64,000 nucleotides of DNA from Roseiarcus sp963764955 (GTDB lineage Bacteria; Pseudomonadota; Alphaproteobacteria; Rhizobiales; Beijerinckiaceae), in assembly GCA_963764955.1 (NCBI GenBank), contig CAVXVE010000031.1:135883-199882 (forward strand). The letters run 5' to 3'. Every line of letters starts with the position of its first letter. Position 1 is the stretch's first letter. Positions 55,591 to 64,000 of the stretch are shown one piece after another. The notes under the pieces were generated by a model that saw only the letters and a list, made by a program, of their open reading frames with translations, was not told where the DNA came from and did no database searches. A program made the position numbers and the translations under genes.

Positions 55591-55601
55591 CATTGGCGGG
55601 G

Positions 55602-55623
55602 ACTCTTAGCTAAACGATAAGGC
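55602..55623. repeat. 22-bp direct repeat flanking the sugar module, left copy
   Basis: ACTCTTAGCTAAACGATAAG-GC; 20 of 22 bases match ACTCTCAGCTGAACGATAAG-GC at 63921-63942, same orientation, 8.3 kb apart. Confidence 0.6.
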
Positions 55624-55931
55624 CAAACGCGGGCTCAACCGCCTATGTCTGCCTAAGTACGGCGGCTCCGAACTCCAGAAAAGGTCAATCAGCTTGATGC
55701 CATAATAATTAACATTATCAATGTCTAAGTAACCCTTAGCGTGATTTGTTGCGCGCAGCTCCTTCCTCGGCTATATTGAGTTAATCGATGCGCCAGCCGT
55801 CGATAGGGCATTGAGGTTGCGTTCTTGGCGCCTCGAAACCGCCGGAGGCACACGTCCTCATGGTCCGAGAATGCGAAGAAAATAGTCGCAACAGCGGGTG
55901 AACCGCTCAACCAAGAGGGAGGAAGCAGCAG
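55624..55931 (+). promoter_or_regulatory. Upstream region of the sugar importer operon
   Basis: About 300 bases without a gene, AT-rich at 55690-55740 (ATAATAATTAACATTATC). AGGGAGGAAG at 55916-55925 is the ribosome site of the binding protein. Likely promoter and LacI operator region; no exact operator can be named. Confidence 0.5.
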
Positions 55932-56952
55932 ATGAAAAAGACACTGGCTTTGGCCTTAACCGGCATGGCGGCGTTTGCCGCGGCTTTCGCCGCGGGCGCT
56001 CCGGTGCGGGCTGACGACTTCAAGCTGGCAATGGTGATCAAGTCGACCACCAACCCCTACTACAACGCCACCCTTGCCGGCGCGAAGATGGCCGCCGAAG
56101 AGCTGGGCGGAAGCGTCGAGAACGACGGTCCCACGCAATCGAGCGCCACCGCGCAGGTGGACATCATCAACAACCTCGCCGACAGACACGTTTCAGCAAT
56201 CGCTGTGGCGCCGAGCGATCCCGACGCGGTGGCGCCGGCGATGAAGCGAGCTGCAGAAGCTGGGCGCCAAGGTCATTACGTTCGACGCCGATTCTGCGTG
56301 GGACGCGCGGCCCTTCCACGTCAACATGGCGACGACCGACTCGGTCGGCCGCTTCGGCGCCAAGCGGCTAGCGGAAGAACTGGGCAACAAGGGCAAGGTC
56401 GCCATCGTCTCGGCGCAGGCCACCGCCGCCAATCAGAACGCCTGGATCAAGGCCTTCCGCGACGAGTTGAAGAAGCCCGAACATGCCGGCATCGAGGTCG
56501 TGGACGAGGTCTATGGCAACGACAACGAGCAGCAGGCCTTTGACGCGACCGTCGCGCTTACCACCAAGTACCCGGACCTGGCCGGCATCTATGCGCCGAC
56601 CTGCCCGGGGCTCCCGGCGGTCGCGCGGGCGCTGGAATCGGTCGACAAGGGAAATGGTAAGATCAAGCTCGCGGGCATGTGCGTCCCGAGCATCACTTCG
56701 AAGTACATGCTCGACGGCACCATCCAGGTCTTCTATCTGTGGGATCCGATCAAGCTTGGCTACGTCACGTATTACGCGGCGAAGCTCCTTTCGGAGGGCA
56801 AACTGAAGGGTGAGGCGGGTGAGAAGTTCACCATTCCCGAAGGCCGCAAATGGCCCGGAACGTACACGATCATCCCGGATCTCGGCGCCCAGATCGTGAC
56901 CGGCGGCCCGCTCGAATACACGAAGGCGAACTATAAAGATCACAACTACTGA
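55932..56952 (+). pseudogene. Sugar ABC transporter substrate-binding protein (Peripla_BP_4, ribose type), frameshifted
   Basis: About 339 residues after removing one C near 56244. Sec signal KKTLALALTGMAAFAAAFA then DDFKLAMVIKSTTNPYYNAT, IINNLADRHVSAIAVAPSDP; after the break LQKLGAKVITFDADSAWDAR, NNEQQAFDATVALTTKYPDL and IIPDLGAQIVTGGPLEYTKA. Periplasmic sugar receptor of the RbsB/LsrB/RhaS class feeding the ATPase and permeases downstream. Position first in an otherwise coherent operon makes a sequence error plausible. Confidence 0.9.
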
Positions 56953-56970
56953 GAACGGCTCAGCCGCACG

Positions 56971-57000
56971 TTGGACGCGGAAGGCCTTTTCCGCGTCCAA
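56971..57000 (+). terminator. Perfect 12-bp intercistronic hairpin after sugar-binding protein
   Basis: TTGGACGCGGAA (56971-56982) pairs perfectly with TTCCGCGTCCAA (56989-57000) around a GGCCTT loop. As for the first peptide importer, it likely protects or partly terminates binding-protein mRNA. Confidence 0.7.
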
Positions 57001-57063
57001 TAAGACAGCAAACTCCGGTTTGGAAGGGGAACCTTTACTCCTTCCCACAGTGGGCGGTTGGGC

Positions 57064-58578
57064 GTGGCGCCTGTCATCGAGCTTCGTGGCATAAGCAAGC
57101 GCTTTGGACCGGTCGAGGTCCTGAGCGACATCGACCTTAGTCTCGAGGCAGGCCAAGTCCATTCGCTCGCCGGCGAGAATGGCGCCGGCAAGTCGACTCT
57201 CGTAAAGATTCTCGCGGGCATCTATGAGCCGGATAGAGGCCACATACTCAAGGACGGCGAGGAAATATCCCTGTCCGGCGCAACCGATGCGCAGCGTTCC
57301 GGCATAGCTGTCGTCCATCAGCACCCTGCGTTGTTCCCCGATCTGTCTGTCGCCGAAAACATTTTTGTTGGGCGGCAGCCCAAGCGGAGTGGAGCGGTGG
57401 ATTGGGGGGCTATGACGGCGCGCGCGAGAGAGTTGCTCGAGCGCCTGCAGTTGCGAATCGACGTTCAACTGCCGCTTAAAATGCTGACCATCGCCGAACG
57501 TCAATCCGTCGAGATCGCGCGCGCGCTCTCCCTCGACGCGCGGGTACTTGTTCTCGACGAGCCGACATCGGCTATTTCGGGGCGAGAACTCGAGCGCCTG
57601 CATGATATCATTGGACACCTAAAGGGGCATGGGGTCGCGCTGCTGTTCATCAGTCATTTCCTGGACGAGGTCCTCGGCTGGGGCGACGAGGTGACAATCT
57701 TGCGCTCGGGCAAGCGGGTGGTCACCCGGCCTACCGTCGGCCTGAGCATCGAGCAGGCCGTGCGCCACATGATCGGCGCCGAACCGGGCAGCTTCTTCCC
57801 CAAAGAGGAGGCTGCGATTGGAAAGCCCGCGCTCAGCGTGCGAGGTCTGTCCGGCGCGACCTTCGTCGAAGACGTCAGTTTCGAGCTTCGCGCCGGTGAG
57901 ATTCTCGGATTCTTTGGTCTTGTCGGAGCGGGCCGGTCGGAAGTCGCCGAGATGATCTTCGGCATCACCAAACCGGATCGCGGCGAGATCAGGGTTGACG
58001 GCCGCCTCGCGAACCCGCGCTCGCCGCGCGACGCCATGCGCTTGGGCATCAGCTTCCTGCCGGAGGATCGACATCAACAGGGTCTCGTCCTGGCATTCCC
58101 AATCCGCGCAAATGCAACCTTACCGGTGCTTCGGCGGCTTTGCGGAATGTTCGGCCTGGTCCATTGGAACGACGAGACGAAACTCGCCGAAGATTTCGCA
58201 AAGCAGGTTAGGGTCGTCGCGACTGGGGTCGAACAGGTCACCAGCACCCTGTCGGGAGGCAACCAGCAGAAGGTGCTGCTTGCGAAGTGGCTCATTCCCA
58301 AGCCTCGGATCATCATTCTCGACCAGCCCACTCGCGGGATCGACGTCGGGGCCAAGGCGGAAATCCACCGCATCGTTTCTCACCTTGCAACTCAGGGAAT
58401 TGCCGTCATTCTGATCGGCGACGATGCTGAAGAAGTAATGGCGATGTCCGATCGTATCCTCATCTTCAGAAACGGTCGCATAGCCTGGGAGGCGAAGCGG
58501 GGGTCGTTCGATAGGGAAGCGATTCTTTTGGCGGCGGCGCACACCCCCGGGCAGTCAGGCGCCACAGCCGAGCCATGA
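57064..58578 (+). CDS. Sugar ABC transporter ATP-binding protein, RbsA type (two ABC domains)
   Basis: 504 residues from GTG at 57064 (TTG at 57058 possible). First domain: ISKRFGPVEVLSDIDLSLEA, Walker A AGENGAGKSTLVKILAG near 40, VVHQHPALFPDLSVAENIFV, LVLDEPTSAISGREL. Second domain lacks a canonical Walker A (LVGAGRSEVAEMIFG), as usual for RbsA, and has signature LSGGNQQK with IILDQPTRGIDVGAK. Drives import of the sugar through the two permeases. Its stop overlaps the next start (ATGA). Confidence 0.93.
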   Translation: MAPVIELRGISKRFGPVEVLSDIDLSLEAGQVHSLAGENGAGKSTLVKILAGIYEPDRGHILKDGEEISLSGATDAQRSGIAVVHQHPALFPDLSVAENIFVGRQPKRSGAVDWGAMTARARELLERLQLRIDVQLPLKMLTIAERQSVEIARALSLDARVLVLDEPTSAISGRELERLHDIIGHLKGHGVALLFISHFLDEVLGWGDEVTILRSGKRVVTRPTVGLSIEQAVRHMIGAEPGSFFPKEEAAIGKPALSVRGLSGATFVEDVSFELRAGEILGFFGLVGAGRSEVAEMIFGITKPDRGEIRVDGRLANPRSPRDAMRLGISFLPEDRHQQGLVLAFPIRANATLPVLRRLCGMFGLVHWNDETKLAEDFAKQVRVVATGVEQVTSTLSGGNQQKVLLAKWLIPKPRIIILDQPTRGIDVGAKAEIHRIVSHLATQGIAVILIGDDAEEVMAMSDRILIFRNGRIAWEAKRGSFDREAILLAAAHTPGQSGATAEP

Positions 58579-59667
58579 CCCAGTCGGCCGAAACAGTCGC
58601 GTCAACCTCGCCGTACTCCATCAGAGCGTTCCTGGGGCGGATACTGCGAGTCCGCGAGAGTTCTGCTAATTCTGGCGCTCTTGCTCATCTGCGCCCTCGT
58701 CGCCTTGCGCGCGCCGCGCTTCCTCAACGCTACCAATCTCGATCAAGTCATTCTCTCGGCGACCCTTGTCTGTATCGTCGCGGTTGGGCAGGCGCTCGTC
58801 ATCATCGCGCGGCAGATCGACCTTTCCGTTGGCGCAATCGTCGCCATGAGCGCTTTTGTCTCCGCCGAATGGCTCGCCGCCAACCCCACGGGCTCGCTTA
58901 TCTTCGTCTTTCTGATCGGATGCCTGATCGGCATTGCGATGGGCGCCGGCAACGCGCTTCTGGTGGCGGTCTTCAGAATCCCTGCGATCGTTGCGACCCT
59001 CGGCACGCTTGCGATCTATCGTGGCGCCGTTCTCGTCTATGCCGGAGGCAGGCAGATATCCGCGACAGTGCTTCCCGACTATTACGAGGGCATCGCGCGC
59101 GCGCATATCGCCGGCATCCCGTTCCTCGTCTGGCTGGCGCTGATCATTACCGTCAGCGTCGGGCTGCTCGCGCGATATAGCCAGATCGGGCGCAATATCT
59201 ACGCTCTCGGCAGCAATCCGGAGAGCGCCCACATTCTCGGCATCCGCGGAGGGCGCGTGGTGACCTTCGTATTCATCCTCTCGGGTTTTCTGAGCGGACT
59301 GGTTGGCGTGTTGTGGGGCGCGCGTTTCGGCACCGTCGACGCCGTGATCGCCCCGCAACTCAACCTTCAGTCGATCTCCGCCGTAGTCATCGGCGGCGTA
59401 AGCATTTTCGGTGGAAGCGGCAGCGTCTACGGGGCGGCGATCGGCGCCGTCATTTTTGCCGTCCTTCAAAACGGCGTGCTGCTCATAGGGATCAATCAGT
59501 TCTGGGTTCAGGCGGTGGTCGGTGCCGCCATTCTCGCGACAGTCTTTTTCTACAGTTCGCTCGCGCGTCGCGCCGAAAGGATTCAGCGCGAGGCGCGGCG
59601 TCGTCCGGAGCATCCCGAGAGCGCAAGCGCGCCAAGGACGATGATAGAGGCGGAGTTTGGGAAATGA
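58575..59667 (+). pseudogene. Sugar ABC transporter permease 1 (RbsC type), frameshifted near 5' end
   Basis: About 363 residues after correction. ATG at 58575 overlaps the ATPase stop. The N-terminal 27 codons (TQSAETVASTSPYSIRAFLG) lead into one extra base near 58657, after which the real frame runs VLLILALLLICALVALRAPR, ARQIDLSVGAIVAMSAF (family motif), VATLGTLAIYRGAVLVYAG and VVIGGVSIFGGSGSVYG. Eight to ten membrane segments. If the shift is real, an internal start could still give a shortened protein. Confidence 0.88.
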
Positions 59668-60662
59668 TGGCGCTCCGGAGGACATTCGCGAGGTGGGAAG
59701 TTTTCCTCCTAGCCGTCCTCGTGGCCATATTCTTGGTTGGCGGGGAGGTCTCAAGATACTTCCTGACCACGTCGAACGTCACCGTCGCGCTGGAGGGTGT
59801 CGCTCCCATGGCGCTCCTCGCGCTCACCATGACGGTGATCGTCATTACCGGTGAGATCGATATTTCCGTCGGGTCGATGGTCGGGCTTTGCGCGTCCGCT
59901 ATGGCGGTGGCGTTGGAAGCGAAGGTTCCCCTTGGGTTCGCGATGCTGATCGGCGTTGCCGTGGGTTGCGCCGCCGGTGCCTTCAACGGCCTGATGGTCT
60001 CCTACGCGATGCTGCCATCACTCGTTGTCACCATCGGCACGCTGGCGCTCTACCGAGGCCTCGCTCAAGTCATACTCGAGGAGCGGGGCATTAGCACATT
60101 TGCGGACTGGTACCAGGAAATCGGCTTCGGCACTGTTCCTGGGACGCCCATACCCTGGAGCTCGCTGATCTTCCTGATCCTGTTCGCGGTCTTTGCGGTC
60201 TACCTTCACCGTACCCACTGGGGTCGGGCCCTCTACGCGATCGGCAACAATCGCGAAGCGGCCCGTTTCTCCGGCATTGACGTCAAACGGACCGTCTTCT
60301 GGCTTTTCGTCGCTTCCGGCGCGATGTCGGCGCTCGCCGCCATCGTGCTGACCGCCTATCTCGCCAGCGCTCGCTCCGACACCGCGACCGGACTCGAACT
60401 TCCGGTGATCACGGCGGTTGTTCTGGGCGGCGTCAATATTTTCGGGGGCAGCGGCACGATGATCGGGGTCTTCATGGCAGTGCTCGTGCTTGCTTTCGTT
60501 CAGAATTCGCTTGGGCTTGCCGGTGTGACGCCAGAGGAACAGCAAATCGCCACCGGAGCGGTGCTGGTCGCCACTCTGATTGTCTTCAGCAGTTCGGGTT
60601 TCATAATGCGGATCCGTGAGACGTTCCTTCGATCGCAGGCGGACGCGTCCGCAAACAGTTGA
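59664..60662 (+). CDS. Sugar ABC transporter permease 2 (RbsC type)
   Basis: 332 residues; ATG overlaps the previous stop. Family motifs TGEIDISVGSMVGLCASAM near 70, VVTIGTLALYRGLAQVIL near 125, and AVVLGGVNIFGGSGTMIG near 255. Predicted ten-span inner-membrane protein, heterodimer partner of permease 1. Two different permeases, as in the rhamnose and AI-2 importers. Confidence 0.92.
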   Translation: MMALRRTFARWEVFLLAVLVAIFLVGGEVSRYFLTTSNVTVALEGVAPMALLALTMTVIVITGEIDISVGSMVGLCASAMAVALEAKVPLGFAMLIGVAVGCAAGAFNGLMVSYAMLPSLVVTIGTLALYRGLAQVILEERGISTFADWYQEIGFGTVPGTPIPWSSLIFLILFAVFAVYLHRTHWGRALYAIGNNREAARFSGIDVKRTVFWLFVASGAMSALAAIVLTAYLASARSDTATGLELPVITAVVLGGVNIFGGSGTMIGVFMAVLVLAFVQNSLGLAGVTPEEQQIATGAVLVATLIVFSSSGFIMRIRETFLRSQADASANS

Positions 60663-60700
60663 AGGCAGAATCAACAACCAGCGTTGAATAGGGGAGAGAA

Positions 60701-61549
60701 ATGCTTCTGGGCTTCAACATGCTTCTGTGGGCGAGCCAGATCACCGACGAGCATTTTCCATTGCTCGCAAAGATCAAAGCCGCCGGTTATGACGGCGTCG
60801 AATTGCCGCTCTTCGCAGGCCAGCCGGAGGATTATGTCCGTGTCGGCCGAGAGCTCAAAAATCTGAGCCTCCGCGCCACCGCCGTCTGCGTCATTCCCGA
60901 CAAAGAGCACGATTGCACCAGCAGCGACCCGAAAGCGCGTGACCGCGGGCTTGCTCATTTGAAATGGGCGATCGATTGTCTCGAGGCGGCCGGTGGCGAG
61001 CTGCTGTGCGGGCCGTTCTATCAGCCGCTCGGGGTCTTTTCCGGCAACCCACCCACTGACGCGGAACGGAACGGCATCGTCGAGGTGCATAAGGGGGCCG
61101 CCCGATATGCGAAGAAGGCCAACGTCACTCTCGCCGTTGAGCCGCTCAACCGTTTCGAATGCTATGCGCTAAACACTGTCGCGGATGCCGCAGAGATCGT
61201 GAAACGGGTCGACGAGCCGAATTATGGCCTTCTCTACGACACCTTCCACACGAACATCGAAGAGAAGGATCCGGTCGGCGTGATCGCGCCGCACCTCAAG
61301 CAAATCAACCACGTCCACACCTCCGAAAATGATCGCGGCACGCCGGGGAAAGGGCATGTGCCCTGGGCTGCAACGTTCAAGGCCCTAAAGCGTGGAGGCT
61401 ACGATGGTTGGTATGTGATCGAGGCGTTCGGCCGAGCTCTGCCTGGAATCGCGGAGGCGACGCGGGTCTGGCGCGACTTCTTTCCTAGCACCGAAGAGGT
61501 CTACCAGTTCGGTCATGATTTCCTGCGCGCGCAATGGGCGCGGGCGTAA
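60701..61549 (+). CDS. Sugar 3-epimerase-like TIM-barrel enzyme (D-tagatose/D-psicose 3-epimerase family)
   Basis: 282 residues; GGGGAGAG before the ATG. AP-endonuclease-2-like barrel with metal ligands in order: LAVEPLNRFECY (Glu near 147), LYDTFHTNIEE (Asp near 180), INHVHTSENDRGTPG (His near 206), YVIEAFG (Glu near 241). The E-P-L-N-R and H-T-S-E-N-D-R-G elements match ketose 3-epimerases. It likely isomerises the imported ketose in the cytosol; the exact sugar is unknown. Confidence 0.88.
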   Translation: MLLGFNMLLWASQITDEHFPLLAKIKAAGYDGVELPLFAGQPEDYVRVGRELKNLSLRATAVCVIPDKEHDCTSSDPKARDRGLAHLKWAIDCLEAAGGELLCGPFYQPLGVFSGNPPTDAERNGIVEVHKGAARYAKKANVTLAVEPLNRFECYALNTVADAAEIVKRVDEPNYGLLYDTFHTNIEEKDPVGVIAPHLKQINHVHTSENDRGTPGKGHVPWAATFKALKRGGYDGWYVIEAFGRALPGIAEATRVWRDFFPSTEEVYQFGHDFLRAQWARA

Positions 61550-61579
61550 ACGGATTGCAATAGGGAAGCAGAGGTAGTC

Positions 61580-62638
61580 ATGAAATCAATCAAAGGGCCG
61601 GCCATTTTCCTCGCACAGTTCGTCGGGGACGAGCCGCCGTTCAACACGTTCGATGCGATTTGCGGCTGGGCGGCGTCGCTCGGCTACAAGGGAGTACAAA
61701 TCGCGGCATGGGACTCGCGACTGATCGACCTCAAGAAGGCGGCGGAAAGCAAGACCTATTGTGAGGAGTTGAAGGGCGCTGCGGCAAAGCATGGTGTCGA
61801 GATCACGGAACTAGCGACGCACCTGCAAGGCCAGCTGGTCGCCGTGAACCCGGTCTTTGACGATGCCCTCGATGCCTTCGCGGCGAAGGAAGTGCGGGGG
61901 AATCCGAAAGCAAGGCAACAATGGGCGACCGACCAGGTGAGGCTTGCCGCGCGCGCTAGCCGCAATCTTGGCCTTGACGCTCACGTCACATTCTCAGGCG
62001 CGCTTGCCTGGCCGTTTCTCTATCCCTGGCCGCCGCGGCCCGCCGATCTCGTTCGCTCCGCTTTCGCTGAGCTAGCCAAGCGTTGGAAGCCGATCCTCGA
62101 CTTGCACGAAGAGCTCGGCGTTGATCTGTGCTTCGAGCTCCACCCGGGCGAGGACCTCTTCGACGGCACGACCTTTGAGCGCTTCCACGAAGCAGTAGGT
62201 CAGCACAAGCGCTGCTGTATCAACTACGATCCGTCGCACTTTCGATTGCAGAACCTCGACTACGTCGGCTTCATCGACGTGTATCATGAGCGTATCAAGG
62301 CGTTCCACGTAAAAGACGCAGAGCTCCGATCAACTCCGAAGCAAGGCGTCTATTCGGGATTTTCCGACTGGCCTGATCGCGCCGGTCGGTTCCGCTCGCT
62401 CGGCGACGGGGACGTCGATTTCGGCGCGATCTTCACGCAGCTCTCGGTGCACAACTACGACAGCTGGGCGGTGCTCGAATGGGAATGCGCCATCAAGAAT
62501 CGTGAGGACGGAGCCCGAGAGGGCGCCCCCTTCATCCAGAAGCATCTCATCGACGTGAGCCAGACCACGTTCGACGATTTCATCGATCAGGGAGCAGACC
62601 GAGGAGCGGTGAATCGCGCTCTTGGGCTCAGCGGCTGA
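61580..62638 (+). CDS. Sugar phosphate isomerase/epimerase family protein
   Basis: 352 residues; second TIM-barrel enzyme of the module, longer than the first. AICGWAASLGYKGVQIAAWD, ITELATHLQGQLVAVNP, LGVDLCFELHPGEDLFDGTT (Glu), CCINYDPSHFRLQNLDYVGF (Asp), AFHVKDAEL (His) and AVLEWECAIKNREDG (Glu) give the usual metal site. Homologues usually accompany Gfo/Idh-type dehydrogenases or sugar importers. Substrate not assignable. Confidence 0.88.
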   Translation: MKSIKGPAIFLAQFVGDEPPFNTFDAICGWAASLGYKGVQIAAWDSRLIDLKKAAESKTYCEELKGAAAKHGVEITELATHLQGQLVAVNPVFDDALDAFAAKEVRGNPKARQQWATDQVRLAARASRNLGLDAHVTFSGALAWPFLYPWPPRPADLVRSAFAELAKRWKPILDLHEELGVDLCFELHPGEDLFDGTTFERFHEAVGQHKRCCINYDPSHFRLQNLDYVGFIDVYHERIKAFHVKDAELRSTPKQGVYSGFSDWPDRAGRFRSLGDGDVDFGAIFTQLSVHNYDSWAVLEWECAIKNREDGAREGAPFIQKHLIDVSQTTFDDFIDQGADRGAVNRALGLSG

Positions 62639-62710
62639 CCGCGTCAATAACCATGTCGTCCGTTGCGGTCCAATGACCGCGGCGGGCGTCAGTGATCAAG
62701 CCGAGCCGAC

Positions 62711-63762
62711 CTATGAGGCGACCGGGAGACTACTTCCGGCCGGAAGTCCGGTAGGAACGGACGGCGCACAGGAGTTGCGAACGATCAATGTCGGCTCGAG
62801 AACATGGTGCTCCGCCTCGGCGGCTTTGTCGCTGGTCATGCGGCGCAGGAGAAGCTGGAGCGACAACTGCGCCATTTCCCGAACCGGTTGCCGAACCGAG
62901 GTCATGCGCGGATTGAAGACGCCGGCAAGCGGGAAGTCATCAATTGTGACCACTGAAATGCCATGGGGGCACTCAAGCCCGAAATGGTTCAGCGCGCGCA
63001 TCACTCCGATGAACATCTGGTCACTCCCAACCAAGACCGCGCTGATCGAGTTGTCCTCCGACAGCAGCCTACGAAACTCTGAAAACGCTTCGGCGTCGCG
63101 AAACGCCCCGTTACGAATCGAGAATCATCAAGCGGGATGCCGCGCTTGCGAAACGCCTCGCTAAATCCCAACCGTCGTTCGTGCCCTGGCTCGAGGTGGT
63201 CGGCGCCGGTAATCATCGCAATGCGTCGGTGACCAAGATCCAGGAGGTAGTTGGTAGCCTGCAGGCCGGCGGCGCGATTGTTGAGCAGCACGCTGTCGTA
63301 CGACTGGAACGTCGAAACCACCCGATCGACGAATACGATTGGTATCGGGAAACGCTCGAACTGTTCAGCCGGATAGTCTTCGGCGCGGCCGGTCGGCGAC
63401 CAAATAACGCCGTCTACCCGGTGGGTCCTGAGCAGGCTAAGGTATTTGCGCTCCTTGTCGACGCTTCGGCCAGCATGGCAAAGCATCACCGTGTAGCCTT
63501 GCGCGTATGCGAGCGCCTCTATTTCGTCGACGAGCTCGGTATAGAATGGGGCTGTCATGTCGTCGACGATGAGTCCGATGACGCTGGTCACCCCCTTTTT
63601 CAAACTGCGGGCGATTCCGTCGGTGGAATAGCCAAGCTCGAGAATTGCGCGCTCCACGCGCTCCCGCAGCAGAGGACTCACATAGGCCGTCCCATTGATC
63701 GTTGCGGAGACGGTGGCGGTGGAGACCCCCGCGAGCTTAGCAACATCCTTTATCGTCGGCAT
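62711..63762 (-). pseudogene. LacI family transcriptional regulator, frameshifted
   Basis: About 350 residues after correction of a missing base near 63112. N-terminal HTH PTIKDVAKLAGVSTATVSAT (start ATG 63762) with hinge ILELGYSTDGIARSLKKG. Periplasmic-binding-protein-like sensor core SVIGLIVDDMTAPFYTELVD, GLQATNYLLDLGHRRIAMIT, then in the second frame LVGSDQMFIGVMRALNHFGL, GISVVTIDDFPLAGVFNPRM and SVRQPVREMAQLSLQLLLRR. Convergent with the isomerase gene and probably the local repressor of the sugar operon. Confidence 0.9.
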
Positions 63763-64000
63763 TGAATGATCCGGAATTGTTCTGGTGACGAGGCAATGCT
63801 CGGCGGTACCTTCCCATGTCGACCCTGGCAACCATCTTGCCAGGCGCTCAGACCGACCGACCGGCCAACGTCAGGAAGGTTCCGCCCAGTCTCCTGTTGC
63901 GGAGAATGCGTTCGTGCGGTACTCTCAGCTGAACGATAAGGCGTAATATCGGCCAGAGCAATCCTAAACTCCTAACGCTACAAGCGGAGCCTAGGACTAA
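63763..64000. other. Upstream region of LacI gene to window end
   Basis: No gene seen. Contains the right copy of the 22-bp direct repeat at 63921-63942. Confidence 0.4.
63921..63942. repeat. 22-bp direct repeat flanking the sugar module, right copy
   Basis: ACTCTCAGCTGAACGATAAG-GC, two mismatches from the copy at 55602-55623. The pair encloses importer, enzymes and regulator. Confidence 0.6.

Noticed and set aside
1..64000. CRISPR array
   Set aside because: No regularly spaced short direct repeats were seen; the three 120-bp repeats are kilobases apart.

Overview
The window is high-GC DNA with Rhizobiales-type gene content: a SAM-domain/cyclase/AAA/TPR signalling protein, Dpp/Opp and Rbs-type importers, mtnA, SufE, a 7Fe ferredoxin, and IS66, IS630 and IS1380 relics. 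I place it in an alphaproteobacterium, probably Rhizobiales, without naming a genus. The only RNA gene I can support is tRNA-Thr(CGT) at 22602-22677. LAYOUT. 1-22.4 kb is mostly ordinary chromosome. It holds a CoA-transferase reading in frame into a metallo-hydrolase (minus strand, cut by the left edge), mtnA, an orphan ATP-grasp ligase, and a peptide-type ABC importer (binding protein, two permeases, one ATPase carrying both nucleotide-binding domains). The importer is followed by an Ldh-family dehydrogenase, a secreted FAD oxidoreductase and a ribokinase. Next come a small low-GC cassette inserted at the 3' end of the ribokinase gene, a toxin-antitoxin pair, an aldo/keto reductase, a GMC oxidoreductase, a MetE-like gene, a DUF559 gene between palindromic repeats, and a DHRS6-like dehydrogenase. 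22.6-42 kb, beginning at tRNA-Thr, is an accessory region. It has an AT-rich orphan gene, an HTH + DUF927 + Rep-like set, three copies of a ~120 bp direct repeat, and remnants of arsB, groEL, IS66 and IS630. A methyltransferase, a secreted repeat protein, the cyclase/AAA/TPR protein and small hypothetical genes also lie here. 42-47.7 kb is a second complete Dpp/Opp-type importer operon. 47.7-55.6 kb is a gene graveyard (IS fragments, pieces of cyclic glucan synthase, UPF0182, aldehyde dehydrogenase, MmgE/PrpD, carboxylesterase) with intact universal stress protein, SGNH hydrolase, SufE and FdxA genes among them. 55.9-63.8 kb is a sugar module: Rbs-type ABC importer, two sugar isomerase/epimerase-fold enzymes and a convergent LacI regulator. 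HOW THEY WORK TOGETHER. Each importer is a continuous, mostly overlapping operon. In the first importer and the sugar importer a perfect hairpin follows the binding-protein gene, which fits high expression of the binding protein over the membrane parts. The sugar module looks self-contained: import, epimerisation, local repression. DATA QUALITY. About a dozen otherwise well-conserved genes are broken by one single-base insertion or deletion, many inside short homopolymers. Some are in operons that look functional. Either the assembly keeps indel errors or this genome is decaying; annotations marked as frameshifted should be read with that in mind.
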